64,000 nucleotides of DNA, taken from positions 40,715,979 through 40,779,978 of the forward strand of contig CM051519.1 in assembly GCA_028015205.1 (NCBI GenBank). Direction: 5' to 3'. The notes under the pieces were generated by a model. It was given only the letters and a program-made list of their open reading frames with translations, ran no database searches and was not told the origin of the DNA. This stretch comes from Mytilisepta virgata. Its lineage: Eukaryota; Mollusca; Bivalvia; Mytilida; Mytilidae. Shown here piece by piece: positions 38,801 to 51,054 of this stretch (positions are counted from its first letter, which is position 1; every line of letters begins with the position of its first letter). The position numbers and the translations under genes are program-made.

Positions 38801-41800
38801 TTACAAAAACAATTTTGAGACATCAGAATTAACGAAAAAGTCAGGAATAGATTTTGTTATAATATAATATTAAGTATTTTCTGGTACATCAATGAATTAG
38901 CTGGCTTTGATTGGCTGACAGATGTCGTCTATAACTTCATAGACTGTACATATTTACTCTTTATTCTATGATACTAGGTTTACAAATTACTTATTTCGTC
39001 TAATCATGATTCATCAGATGAGCTAAAGAAAATTTTTATTAAAAAAAAGAAGAATCAAAAAGATTCTTCAAAACATTTTGTATCATCTTACCAAATATCT
39101 GTTTTGCATATCATATTAGTTTAAAGTTAACTAGAACTTTTAGATCGGCTCCTCTGTACAGACAATATATTGGACTGTTGTTTGCAAACAAGAGAACAAT
39201 CCTTATCTACAGTTTTACTATTTGATTTCAATCTTATCTTTTGTAAACGTATTCTTTTTTTCAGCTGCAAAAGATGTTGATATTCTCATTGCAAGATCCA
39301 GACAATTGATTGGTGGCCACGGGTAGGTTTCTTCTTTGTTTTCCCGGATTTTGTTCCTTTTTTGACATAAATGTGTATTATTCAAATACTAATATACGTT
39401 TGATTGATTAATTGTTGCTCTTATGTATATTTGTCCTTTTTATTGGCTGCATTTGAGTTGTGATAAAATTCGTTCAGTGTTGGGCAATATTGTCCCGATT
39501 TATCTAAAACGCTCATAGGACTAAGTTAATCACTTATATGTTAAAACCCAAAAAATTTACACTGAAAAAAATGACATTTTCAAGAAAGTTTTCTATATTC
39601 TTAAAGCACATTTTCTGTTCTTTTTTGAAGGAGTCGAGTTACAAAAATCCAGTACCTTGCCAGTTCTAGAGGATCTTTAATCGTTCCAAAAGATAATCCT
39701 TCACCATCCCCTTCCAAAATAAAACATTTACATCGAACAGTCTATCTGGAGGAGGATAAATATCCATTGTACGACTATACCCAAGGAGTCAGATTTCAGA
39801 TGAATAAAACAGCTTCAGATATAAAGTTGACTGTCGTTAAGGAAGAACTAAAAACCAACTATACAGAAATCTTAAAAGGTTTGTTGGTTTAAATTATAGT
39901 AAAATTTTGTTTAATTATACTCGTTAATCTTTTTTAAAACATTACATAAAGACAATGTTATAGTAATATTGTCAAGTTTTTTTTCTACCCTGATCCCTTT
40001 CAATATTTCATGGTAGATTAACTAGCATAGGCTCACTTTCATCTCGATATCTGAAAGTTAGGGGAAAAAAACGTGAAAATTATTTGGCGCCAATAAGGTT
40101 CGTCGGAAAATCATAAATTTGCAATGAATGATTTGATATTACAAAAGTTAAATATAAATATATTATCATTCGGAGTTTTCTTGCAAACATATTGAACACG
40201 TGTGTTGGAGCTGTTCTGATCACATTACATAAAATTAATACATATATGAAATCAGTTGGTATACTTAGAAACATTTTAATGAACACAGTGTTCATTTCAA
40301 CTATGTTTTTCCATTTGTGCCACAGGTAGAAAATGTGAAAACCTCAAAATTTAAACAAAATTAGACATCAAATTTTATATTTTCTTGCACTTTTATGCAT
40401 GCTTGTCTTTCCTTGTACTTTTTATTCAGGTGTTAGTTTTAAACAATTCGCTAAAATTTTATTCCTTAAATTTCTTTTTAATTTCATATAGGAATGAATA
40501 TGTGCACTAAAAACTGCAAAGGTTTTGACATTGTAATGGCACCAATAGAGGAAACAATTAACGCAGGGTAAGTTGAAAGATATAAGAAAATTGGACAAAC
40601 AATGAAGATGAACTTTCTTTATCAACCAATTTGAAGCATAAACTGAAGACCAATGCTTCCAAAATTTTTAAAAACTTTTGACCCCTATTACTGTAAATTC
40701 GGAAATTATTGCGATGTTTTTATTATTGCGAACAATGCGACATGGTTGTAACCGCAATAATTTAAACTCGCATTTTGGAATTTTTTATATGCATGAAGCG
40801 AAACTTTTCTCAATATCGCAAAAATTAAAATAGCATTTTGGTCTAAAATGAAACAATCGCAATAATAAATGCACGCAATAATTTCTGAATTTACAGTATA
40901 ACATTAGAGGCTGATAAATATATAGTAAACAAATCTAATTGACAAGTTATAACTTGGTTAGAATCAAAACAAAAAAACTGCCCAACGTCTACTACGACGA
41001 TTTGTTGTCTTGAGCAGTCGAAGCGACACTCGTCCAAAGTTTTTACGGTCACATTTAGTTTAAAAACGAGGTCTATGTGCAGTGGAAATTTTTTTGTCGG
41101 CGGTTATAGATATTCCCTATCTTTCTGTTTTTATTCTGATTATCTTATCATAATTCATACTTCTAGATCGGCTCCTCTTTACAGATAATATATTGGACTG
41201 TTATTCGGTGATCATTGAAATGAACAAGTTAACTAAAGAACAATACTTCTAGTGGACACTGAGCATGTGAGATCGAAATTAACGGCAAGTAAGATGAGTT
41301 CACTTCCGATCTTAACTGACAAAAATTGCCAATTTTTGCATCAAAGGTTCGTGGTTCTCTCCTGGTAATCCGGTTTACTCCAACAATACAGAATAGGCCA
41401 CACCAAATTAATTTTTAGTTCTTTGTTGTATGCCAAAATAAAGGGTGCGAGCGAGCGAATTTTTTTTCTTGAGGACTAATTTTTTTCAGGCGAAGATCAA
41501 AATATATGCGACGCAATTTTGTTACGAAAATTATGCAGAAAATGGAAAAAATCATTATTTTTTAACGAAATTTTATGAGTAGGCGAATACTTTTTATTTT
41601 TAATTTTTTGAAAAATAAAGAATTTTGGGCGAATTTTTAGCATTTTTACAAATGAAGTGGCAAAAATTTGTTCTCTTAAAATTTTAAAAAATCCAAAAAT
41701 CGGAGAGGCGAAATCCAAAGAACTAATATTTAATTTGCAAGCCTTAGATTCCATGATATTACAATTAAGGTAGAAGAAAAGCTAAACAAAAATAATCATA

Positions 41801-43044
41801 ACATTTTTTCTAATATAAACATGTAAGCAATTAAATTGAGATTTTTTTTCAGAATGACAGATATGGTGTACTTTCCCGTGCTGGACAATACAGTTATTGA
41901 CATAAACGAAATGCCGAATTCCTGTACTGGTAGTTGTGTTTCTCTTCCTAGACGACCATACGTAGATATCGTAGGAGATGTAAAACTGAAAGACATGGCA
42001 TCAATCAGGCGTGCTTTAACTCTAAATAATATGGGTGCTAGAAGTACCAGAGCAGGTACATAGTTTTAGATATAGTTGACTCTCATTATCGCAAAATTCG
42101 TCATGTCTCAAAGTAGACCTTAAGAAAATATTTTGTCCTTGATTAAATAATAAAGAATATTTGTTTTTCATTGATGATTTGTTGAAAAGTTACTACCTTC
42201 GGTGTAGCTCAGGGTGAGTTCACTTGGCCAGATCCGAATAGTCATGTGTACACCTCATCAAAAATTGCGTTGTAAAATAATAAGGAATTTTACAGTTGTT
42301 CTGCTGATTTTTTGCTTGTTGACTGTATTGAAAAAATTTAAAATTCTGTATCATTTAATAAAGCAGTAAATGACTTGATAAGGTCTACTCATTGCTATAC
42401 GGACCTCGACTAAATAATACCTGAACAGGTTCGTATATCCACGAGTAAACATCTTCAAAAGATAATAAGCAGGCCTGCACAAAGTGTTCATATATACATA
42501 TATATATACATCAATTCTTGAATAGTTTTTAGATGACGGAATAGATTTCTGATATATTGAATAATTTTTGTCTTGTATTAATTTGAACATGGATGCTGAA
42601 ATTAATTTTAACTCAACGCTTTTCTGCGGTAAAATCTAAGTACTATATCAGGAATTTCATAACTTTGACATTTTAATTTGTTTCGAAGGTGTATGAGAAC
42701 CAGAATTTATTTTCAAAGATGAACAGGTTAACCTTTGCTTCTTTAAAACTAACATAAAGACATTTCTCGCAGTAATAATTATAGATCTTCCAATTTGTAG
42801 TTTCAGATTTGTCACTTGTAAAACACAGATACTTATCTAATGGGTAAGTCATGATCTAATGCACATACTAATCTAAAAATTAGTTAAACCATACAAGAAA
42901 AATTAAAGATATGCTGCTTTACTGATTTTAGTATGTTTTGTTGAGTGTATTGTTGTTGCTTGTTGTACTCTTGAACATTATATATTTTATTTTATTGCTA
43001 CGATAAATCACTGGGGACAAAATTGCTGTTTTCATTGTAATTTG

Positions 43045-43110
<66 letters not shown>

Positions 43111-46100
43111 ATTGCGTCATTATAATTTTGAAAAGAAAACTGTCCCTCTACCTAGTAAAATCCAAATGCAAGAAATATCGCGTTATAAATATATTCACAT
43201 GTCAGTTTTCTTCTTGTATCGTCTTGTGTCGTCAGTAATAGTAAAACATTTATTTAAACATTTTACAGGTCTGTAACACGAGTGTGGTACTCTGAAAACT
43301 TCCACGATGACAAGCTCAACTGGCCAAATCCAAACTTGGCAGGAAGGCTAGATTCAATAGATAACGAACTATCTGCTACGAATCGGAGTATTTTTATGGG
43401 TCAGCCACACAAACTGATGTATTTAGACCTAGATGGAATGGTCTCTACAGACAGGGAAGATGAAGTTTATGATGAAATGGTTATAGCCTGGAAAAACTAC
43501 AATTCAAGTATGTACTGTTTATCTAATTCTGTGCTCATTTATATATCCCTTGACCCGTTTGATAAATTCTAATATCACCATACGTTGGTTAAATGCTAAT
43601 GGTGAAATTTAATAATGTCATAAGGGAAAAATATTCTAAAACTCTTGGCGCGTTAATTATAAATTTATCCACTCTTGATAATTAAATTTTCATTTTCTAA
43701 ACTGCTCGGACAAGCCTCTTGGTCAAAAATGAAAATTAATTATCTAGAGTTGATAAATTTCTTAATCAACTGGTAATCGTTGTAGAATCTATATGTATCG
43801 TCTCAATGAAATTAATCTAGTATACTACATCGACAGAAAAACATTTTTTGAAATGATATGACTAACGCATGACTATTGAAGTCTCCAATAATTGCCATAT
43901 AAGTCAAGTGACTTGTGACAAAAATAAAAAAAAGATTTAACTAGATGATAAAGCCCAGATACTGGTAGATGATAGTAAACATTGTATGAAACAAAGTATT
44001 GGAACAATGAATTTGCACATTTCCACAAAATAAGTCTCACCAGCTGTACTTACATGTATGTGCAATGTACTTATACCGAGAAATATTGAAAGCAGTCGTG
44101 AACGCGCTGTAGCGTTTAACCTCCTGGCTTGTCATTGAAGGTCTAAGGATCAAAACAAAAACAAAATTAGTAACGATTGACAAACAGAGGTTTGAACTGG
44201 TCACAGTCTACTGTGATGTTACACAATTTTCTTGAAGTGAAGGTCGTCCTTAAACAATCTAATTAAAATTGGATCTACTAATTGCTTCTTCCAGCCAGCG
44301 CATGTAGATCTAACAAAACTCCATTTTAGTTTCTGTGCTGATGACCTATTGAGAAAAATGAGGTTTTATCCTTAGGCTAATGCCTTAAAAATGATGAAGG
44401 ATGAAATCTGATTGTTTGATTGGAAAGGTCATCAAAACAGAAGTAAAATGAATCACAATTTATCCTGCAACTCTGCTATGTGAGCAACCAAAATGCATTG
44501 GCCGTATATTCAAAAGTGATATACAGTCAGTGACTATATCACCTTTACTGTGACGTCACAGTACACAACCTTTAACTTTCATTTATGATGTGAAATGCAA
44601 AGGTTTTGCGGTCTTTTGACGTTTCATGCAGAAATTCACTGATTATCACAGATTTTTGACAGTTTTTATGTTGCACGATAAACAGAATATGTCTAGAATC
44701 TCTCTTGGTATGAAATTCATGCCAACTCGACACGAAGCCGATGAGAAAAGCCGTTCAAGCCTCCCATTTCTACCCGATTCTAAGCCTTGTCTGGATAAAT
44801 TTCATATTCCGAGATTCTATGTTCATATAATATCACTTATCTACGCGCAATTGTGTTTGTCATCGGATACGACTATTTCAACTGTTTCTATTTTTTCTAT
44901 ACTACTTTTGGAACACTGAACTTGTAGTTATGCCCAAATTTGTTGAAAATTAATATGATCTTTAAGCAGCGTTTGAATTCTTGAACCTTTGTCACTGAAG
45001 ATGTTTCTGTTGGTTTTTTCCCGCCCTTTACTTCCTCCCAGAAGTTGGCCCCGTCTCTACATTTACGATAATGGTTTTTTCTTTAACTGCTCTTTTAACG
45101 TAATTCCAGTTTCTCCTGTACGTTAATTTAAATCGTTTTGTTTGCCCACAATTCTATAATTAATTTGCTCCGTTCTAATATGACGCCACATTGTATTTTT
45201 GTAGTCGATGGTGGTGATTTTAATATTACAATAGAGAACTGGGATACAAGTTATGTGGATGAAAAAACAAGGTAGGTATATACAATCATAACTATAGTAT
45301 CGCAATAATTAATTTCCGGGTTAACAAAAAATGATACATTAAGGAAGGCAATGCAGTTAGAACTTGCAAATAACAAATTGTTGAAATAAAATTTGCAAAT
45401 AAAGTGAGATATTGTGTTCAGATATAAACAATCGTTCATTGTAACTTATGAAAATTTTCCTTCCATTCAAAACATAAAAAATTTATTAAAAATCCACGAA
45501 GGTCACATCCCTTCTCTCGTTTAAAGTTTTTACATAACCAAATTTTCAAATTTACCAGAAAAAAGACAATCATACTTTCATATTTTTATGTTATATTTTG
45601 TTATTTGTTCTAAGGATAGAGTATTTTCTTTTTTTTCCAGGAAAGGGGCAACTAGGATAGAGTATATTGTTTTCATACTAAGTACAGACGTTTCAAATAC
45701 AGCCATCCAAGAACCAGATCATAATATCTTTAATAAAAGTCCGATTATTACAACTTGTGACTGCATTATTAGAAAGATTCGAGAAATTCAAGTGACGGGA
45801 CAACTTTCACTGCTGGATAAAAATAAGATACAGACTGTTCTGAAAATGATTTGGACTTCCGAAAATATGGGTAATGCTTATATTTCAATAATTTAATAAT
45901 CTCTGATATTTTGTGTAATCATATGTGCTTATAAATTTTATGTTAACATTTCCGTCATATGAAACTCCGAAAACATACAAATTGATATTTTAAGCTTTCG
46001 TTTTAGAAATCTAACGCTCAAGAATTGAGTCTGCAGTAAAGATGTATTTTACATAAGAATCGCTAATAGCACTAAAATATCTGTCGCAAGAGTCTCGAAA

Positions 46101-49100
46101 TTGTATGTTATGGGAATATATGTATATGCAGAATAAAATACAATTTAAACGAGAAGACAATCTGAACAGAATCGATCCGGGTGACGGATTTATATAAGCA
46201 TCCAGTTGCTTGTTTCCGAATCCCATTCATCTTTAATATTGTGTGTATTATACTGTGATATGTGCTTGATGTTTGAATAAAATATTTTTATACTAACAGA
46301 ATCGGTCTTCAAAAAAACAGTACCTTGTTCCAATAATGTTTTTATTGTACAGCATATACGATCAACCAAATGCCATAAACCATTAACTTCCGTGTACGAT
46401 GTTTATGTACGATATACTACAATACACGATAGAAAACGACGTACCATTTACCATGTATGAACGATAAAACTGGGCCTTACTGACGGTTACTGTTAGTCCT
46501 CTATTGCATACTTTATGTAATCAGAAAAATAAATAAATACTTTGACTGTAAATAATAATTGAAAATTAAAATGATATATTTCAGGTCTTGGCGTCAATAT
46601 TAAAATCACAGTCAAAGACATTTTGCTAGGTTATAGAACTGTAGACGGGTAGGTAAACATCAATTTTCAGAGAATTAAAAATAAATAGGGTCAAAATCTA
46701 AACCAGAAAAAAATTCGAACTTCTAATGATATGAGGTTCCCCAAACTTAACATTTCGGATTATTCTGGAAATATTTGAACCACCAGATATTCAACATGTT
46801 TAGTTGAACAAAAAGATCCTATTCTTGTTTTTTAATACTGGCATCATGCAGTATCAATTTTTGCCTTTTCGGACTGACTTTTATTCGAAAATCATATACA
46901 GCAATACGAGTATTATTTTTTAAACTCGAGTTCTTTCCTAACAAACTATCTATCTATATTGCTGTACCACAAGTTAAGAAAACATTTTTTTATTTCATTG
47001 CCTGATGATACAGATGTGAAGTGATCCTTTTCGATTCTTTAAAACCGGGGCTAGGTGCTGTCTTGAACTCGAACGAGATGCGAGAATTTGTCTCCCCATG
47101 TAATGTTTACTTGTTATCAGTTTGACCCATGGCCAGTTGACCCAGCAACTACCAGCTCATTCTTCGCAAAAATTCGCAAAAATTTTTTGGGATATAGTTG
47201 CATAACCTAACTAGTTTGGATGAAACTAATTGTTCATAAAAATTGAGAATTGATCAATAACCTTCAAATATTTTTTTTTACAGAAAATGAATAATATGAC
47301 TGTACTTTTTGTGTAGAAACATTTGGTGATCAGCTCACTAATATTTTAAGGTTCAGATTTTGTGGTTGAAAGATCATTGACCGCACTATAATTAAAATCA
47401 CATCTATTTTCTATAGGAAACCTGCAGCCAAGTTATTATATTACGTTTCACCTACAATGAATGGTAAATTTGTGGATGAAGACGATTTGGAGATACCATC
47501 ATACAATAAAGTCAAAATAAAATTACAAGAAAATGTGCCACAAATAAAAGTGATTAACAATATTCAACTATCCACGACGTTACCTCCAAGTACACTGGAA
47601 GCAACCAAATCACCTTCCGTACAGGCAAAAGAGAAGTCGGTATGACATTAACTAATACACAGTGTTACGGTTTTCAGCTTAACATATTTCATAATTCTAT
47701 TTATCTTTTTTCTTATGTTCTTTTTAATTTAGAATTGGCTGTACAAATTCTATCCCTAAATTTGGGAACAGAGCACGCTCTTGAAAAGGAAATGTCAAAA
47801 TACATTGGAATGTTTTAGTCAAACGACTTTAGTTTGAAATATTTTTCCGGATTTTTGCCCATTTGCCATCCTCATAACCAAAATATGCAAAGTGGAAGAT
47901 TATAAGAGAATTGTTAGGAGACAATTGCAAAAAAAACGAGCATAATCACCACAGCCACAGTCCAAATAAGGTCAATTTTACATGAGGGAATTATAAATAT
48001 CTAAATTTGTATGATATCTTAAAATTTATCTGGTGCAAATTTGCAAAAATAATATCAATATATAAGCAGTAATTACTAAGATGATGATACTCCCGGTAAC
48101 ATTCAGTTCATCCGTAGATATTTGTCTCGGCAATATGATCTCAAATGATACCTTCTACAACCCTAAAATTTTAGTCTTCAACTTATTTAAACTTTTTTTT
48201 CACAGGAAAGTTGGATAATAATTATAGCAGTAGTTGCTGCAGTTTTAGTTTTAACAATACTACTGGTGCTTGCTGCAGTATTATACAGGAGATACAGGTA
48301 ACACGTTAAATTGTAATAAATCTCCATAAACTCAGTAAAAGAATTAAATGTATATGTTAAATACCCAACTGTGTTTAAGCTTAATATTCCTCTGCTGATC
48401 ACGTTTTGTTTGTTTTTTCAAGAACTGTTAAATCGATAGTACACATGTACAAGAGGGGCCTAGGAGGCCGAGTGATCTAGGTAGTTCGTCATGACTAAAT
48501 GATCACTAGCCTGTCAACGCTGGGGTTGTGAGTTCGAATCTCACCTGTGGCTGGGTGTGTTCGACTCCAATCTTAATTGACAAGGATTTCCTATTTTTCT
48601 ACCAAAGGTCGATGGTTCTCTCCGGGAACTCCCGCTTCCTCCACCAAAAAAAAACGAAATAGCCAAATGTGCTGAAACCGGCGTTAAACCCTAACTAAAC
48701 AAACAAAACAAACACATGTACAAGATCACAAAAGTCATGTTATGACAACTTGTTTATCATGAATGTGGCTCAGTTCTACTTTTATATGAACAATAACACT
48801 GTATTTTATGCTTTTACGCTTCTAAAAGTTTTTATTTGAGACTCATACAAATAAGTAAAACAATAATAGGATGTACTCACTGACGATTGAAGTCTAGATT
48901 TGTTTGGTATTTCAAATAATTGACTTCGATTCGGTGGGAAGTTGTCTCATTTATAGTTACCCCATATCCTTAAATTTTGCATCCTGAGATTTCATATTTA
49001 ACCGCTTTCAATATAACAAAAGCTTTTGTTTGTTTGATTTCCAGACGTTTTGAATCCAGGACACTGAAACAAAGTCCAGGTGAAATGAACGGATTCGATA

Positions 49101-49207
49101 AAGAACACTTCTCGGAACAGCCTGATTTTGATAGTCCAAATTATAGCTTCAGTGAGAGTGATTATGGTGACAACGAAAAGAAAAACACATATTTAGTAAA
49201 TTCATGA
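32900..49207 (+). CDS. DSL/EGF mucin-like single-pass membrane protein, 16 exons, predicted 1,646 residues
   Basis: Exons: 32900-32938, 34564-37429, 38031-38094, 38462-38733, 39265-39322, 39631-39878, 40492-40567, 41853-42055, 42807-42843, 43269-43507, 45205-45271, 45641-45870, 46585-46648, 47417-47639, 48206-48297, 49045-49207 (TGA). All have GT/AG borders; the total is 4,941 nt with one open frame. Order of parts: signal peptide MLRICVCYFFLIQ..; EGF at residues ~35-62, 68-101, 115-145; DSL module ~157-201; EGF ~214-243; partial EGF ~249-275; Thr-rich blocks broken by two Cys modules ending in GLCYCL; then ~940-1562, repeated modules I cannot assign; TM helix ~1565-1588 (IIIIAVVAAVLVLTILLVL) followed by YRRYRRF; tail of ~57 residues with three Tyr. 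EGF and DSL modules suggest binding to Notch-like or other surface proteins, and the Thr blocks suggest an O-glycosylated stalk; both roles are inferred. I do not recognise the whole protein. Exon 1 is the least certain part. Confidence 0.85.
34564..37429 (+). other. Exon 2 of the DSL-mucin gene (2,866 nt): EGF, DSL and mucin region
   Basis: The acceptor is TTTATAG at 34557-34563; the exon starts IDLALLQQYLQGV in phase 0. Cys modules: EGF1 CKNNGCRNNGTC.., EGF2 CLSQPCHNSGIC.., EGF3 CVNGTC.., DSL CPENYYGPQCQKFCKEFDDC to GWSGNNC (34993-35130), EGF4 CKNDGHCFNNSCCC... Two later modules, GFCSETKC..GLCYCL (35533-35640) and GLCLETTC..GLCYCL (36406-36510), resemble shortened EGF domains. The rest is Thr/Ser/Pro. 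The valine-rich frames on the other strand here are shadows of the Thr codons. Confidence 0.85.
36718..37086 (+). repeat. In-frame minisatellite, 123 bp (41 residues) x 3
   Basis: The start 'aagcagtctacagt(c/a)cc' recurs at 36718, 36841 and 36964. Each unit encodes KQSTVPTTTLQSTTPSTSKQ followed by STARSTTIPSTT(Q/K)QSTT. Copies differ by only a few bases, so expansion is recent; the length is a multiple of three and keeps the frame. Copy number is likely variable between alleles. Confidence 0.9.
37640..37815. repeat. Interspersed repeat (second copy of the 18.0-kb family)
   Basis: Contains 'gagtcagaatagtctgactt' and 'ggtacagaca' in intron 2 of the DSL-mucin gene, just after the large exon. 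Its 3' section is shorter than that at 18 kb. Confidence 0.6.
39131..39200 (+). repeat. Interspersed repeat pair, copy A (copy B at 41157-41220)
   Basis: 'tagatcggctcctctgtaca' then 'atattggactgtt' recurs at 41164 as 'tagatcggctcctctttaca' then 'atattggactgtt'. Both lie in introns of the DSL-mucin gene. Confidence 0.6.
40691..40896. mobile_element. MITE with TA target duplication (~206 bp)
   Basis: Terminal inverted repeats CTGTAAATTCGGAAATTATT (left) and AATAATTTCTGAATTTACAG (right) are flanked by TA on both sides (40689-40690, 40897-40898). The inside contains further 'attattgcg/cgcaataat' inverted words. No coding capacity. TA duplication and size fit a Tc1/mariner-type MITE. It lies in intron 7 of the DSL-mucin gene. 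Confidence 0.8.
41220..41410 (+). mobile_element. SINE fragment, plus orientation
   Basis: 'ccgatcttaactgacaaaaa', 'ggttcgtggttctctcctgg' and 'ccggtttactccaacaa' follow the order of the SINE body at 48.5 kb. The head is poorly preserved. Confidence 0.5.
42807..42843 (+). other. Micro-exon 9 of the DSL-mucin gene (37 nt, alternative 43 nt)
   Basis: Without it, exon 8 (ends phase 1) cannot join exon 10 (needs phase 2). The stretch after TTTCAG encodes (D)LSLVKHRYLSN(G) and ends at GG|GTAAGT, giving the right phases. A second acceptor TAG lies 6 nt upstream (exon start 42801), adding Val-Ser in frame, so the acceptor is of the tandem NAGNNNNAG kind. The product aligns with exon 5 (VDILIARSRQLIGGHG). 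Confidence 0.7.
43047..43106. repeat. (AT)n microsatellite, ~30 units
   Basis: Uninterrupted AT dinucleotide run in intron 9, about 160 bases before exon 10. Can extrude as a hairpin. Confidence 0.95.
43655..43765. repeat. Foldback element
   Basis: 43661-43697 ('aaatttatccactcttgata' onwards) pairs with 43725-43760 (ending 'gagttgataaattt') around a ~27-base loop. Likely a small foldback MITE in intron 10. Confidence 0.65.
43770..45100. other. Intron 10 of the DSL-mucin gene, no element identified
   Basis: Contains a 97-codon open frame (44626-44919) with no recognisable domain. Nothing else supported. Confidence 0.4.
48206..48297 (+). other. Transmembrane exon 15 of the DSL-mucin gene
   Basis: Encodes ESW, then a run of about 23 hydrophobic residues (from IIII to AAVL) and YRRYR. 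The Arg-rich end sets the cytoplasmic side, so the EGF/mucin part is outside (type I). Acceptor TTTTCACAG and donor AG|GTAACA are both good. Confidence 0.9.
48455..48710 (+). mobile_element. tRNA-headed SINE
   Basis: The head carries an A-box-like 'ggccgagtgatctaggta' and a B-box-like 'ggttgtgagttcgaatctca', as in a type II tRNA but without a proper cloverleaf. The body follows: 'gactccaatcttaattgaca', 'aggtcgatggttctctccgg', 'ttcctccaccaaaaaaaaa', and an end 'ccggcgttaaaccctaacta' that is a common SINE 3' sequence in molluscs. It lies in intron 15 of the DSL-mucin gene. I think of the V-SINE/RUDI group, without certainty. Confidence 0.8.
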
Positions 49208-49784
49208 ATTTGACAAAAAATCTAAAAGTATGTTTATGCAAATTGGTATAGATTTGTAATGCACAATGCCGAATGTGAAATACAATACCAAGGCTTGCAG
49301 TCCGTCCACCATCAACACGTGGCAATTTAGACAACATGTTAACAGTTTTCTATATTATTGTTTATATACTCAGTGTAAATACATAAGATGTAAAATAATA
49401 TTTTTGTTACAAAAAGTGACACAAGGGTATAACTATTATTATTGCTTTAGTGCCGTTCAAACTAAAATAATGGCTACTATATGACTTGCATGTATTGCTT
49501 ATTTTAATTACATAAATTATAAACATGTACATATAGTTACCAATTAAAATGATCATCATTTTTCCTCAAAATGGTTTAAAATTATCGGCTTTTCATGTTT
49601 TAGTCATGAACGAGCATTATCACCACAGCCACGGTCCAAATAAGGTCTGTCTTGTTCCCTTGTTAACTGTTGAGAAGCCGACCTCCTGCTCAAAAATATA
49701 GCTGTTGGCTAGGTATTAAAATATAAATCACGTCGGTACTTTAAGACAATGTAAAATAGACTAAATCTCTTCATAATTTTAATT
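49208..49784 (+). other. Probable 3' UTR and downstream of the DSL-mucin gene
   Basis: No AATAAA is obvious close to the stop; ATTAAA at about 49543 is a possible poly-A signal. No coding content. Confidence 0.4.
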
Positions 49785-50890
49785 AAAGAACCTTTGTGAG
49801 CACGCTCACATACCCCACGTCTTCATATTGTCACTGGAGAAACAAAATCTCACTTCACAAGTAAAATGAACACAATCAAATGCTTACCTTCACATATTTA
49901 TCCTAATTTGAATGGCAGCATATTGGGAAATTTAAATTCCAAGCGAGAGTAGTCAACAGTAATAGTATAGTGAGGCAAATAAGTTCAAAGGGGTGTAACT
50001 CCTAGAAAAAAAATTGAATCGTAATTTCCTGTCGATATGCACATCTACGTAGTATGTCCTTATTATCTGAAAAGGTTTCATGAAATTATGTTGTGTGGTT
50101 TGAGAGGAGTTGCGATGACAAACTGTTGCAATAGTACATTAAAGTAAATTAGTTCAAAGGGGCGTAACTCCTAGAAAAAAATTGAATCGTAATTTCCTGT
50201 CGATATGCACATCTACGTAGTATGTCCTTATTATCTGAAAAGGTTTCATGAAATTCTGTTGTGTGGTTTGAGAGGAGTTGCGATGACAAACTGTTGCAGT
50301 AGTACATTAAAGTAAATAAGTTCAAAGGGGCGTAACTCCTAGAAAAAAAATTGAATCGAAATTTCCTGTCGATATGCACATCTACGTAGTATGTCCTTCT
50401 TATCTAAAAAGGTTTCATGAAATTCTGTTGTGTGGTTTGAGAGGAGTTGCGATGACAAACTGTAGCAGTAGTACATTAAAGTATATAAGTTCAAAGGGGT
50501 GTAACTCCTAGAAAAAAAATTGAATCGCAATTTCCTGTCGATATGCACATCTACGTAGTATGCCCTTATTATCTGAAAAGGTTTCATGAAATTCTGTTGT
50601 GTGGTTTGAGAGGAGTTGCGATGACAAACTGTTGTAGTAGTACATTAAAGTATATAAGTTCAAAGGGGTGTAACTCCTAGAAAAAAAATTGAAACGCAAT
50701 TTCCTGTCGATATGCACAACTACATAGTATGTCCTTATTATCTAAAAAGGTTTCGTGAAATTCTGTTGTGCGGTTTGAGAGGAGTTGCGATGACAAGAAA
50801 CAGGACTGACGGACTGACGGACTGACGGACGGACAGACGGACGGGTCAAAAACATTATACCCACCGCAACTCGTTGCGTGGGGTATAAAA
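49785..50890 (+). mobile_element. Pearl-type (Helentron-like, non-autonomous) element with five ~169-bp repeats
   Basis: Left end: 'ctttgtgagcacgctcacat' with the GTGAGC/GCTCAC palindrome. Core: units begin (aagttcaaagg) at 49981, 50150, 50318, 50487 and 50656, spacing 168-169. Right end: 'gactgacggactgacggac' microsatellite, then a hairpin 'cccaccgcaactcgttgcgtg' and GGGGTATAAAAA. This order (palindrome, tandem core, ACTG/ACGG microsatellite, 3' hairpin) is that of bivalve pearl elements, later grouped with Helentron-derived elements. The apparent open frames on the minus strand repeat because the unit repeats. Confidence 0.8.
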
Positions 50891-51054
50891 ACGTATAAAA
50901 GCAATGTCAGAATAAAACTGACATACTTGGTGGTTCTCACTAAATGTTGATCTGAAGATAAAAAACTGACACACGGGGTTCCTATGGAAAGTGCCTGAAG
51001 AAAAGTGGAACGATTTAAAATATATATAAAAGAAAGTTGGCCATTCTATGTAAA

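Noticed and set aside
44626..44919. A 97-residue gene in intron 10 of the DSL-mucin gene
   Set aside because: No domain, no start context or splice support; low-complexity end.
48455..48550. A tRNA gene
   Set aside because: A- and B-box words are present, but arms do not form a good cloverleaf and a SINE body follows directly.
49981..50880. CRISPR-like array, and repeated small proteins MHIDRKLRFNFFSRSY..
   Set aside because: Units are ~169 bp without separate spacers, in animal DNA; the repeated frames come from the tandem unit.
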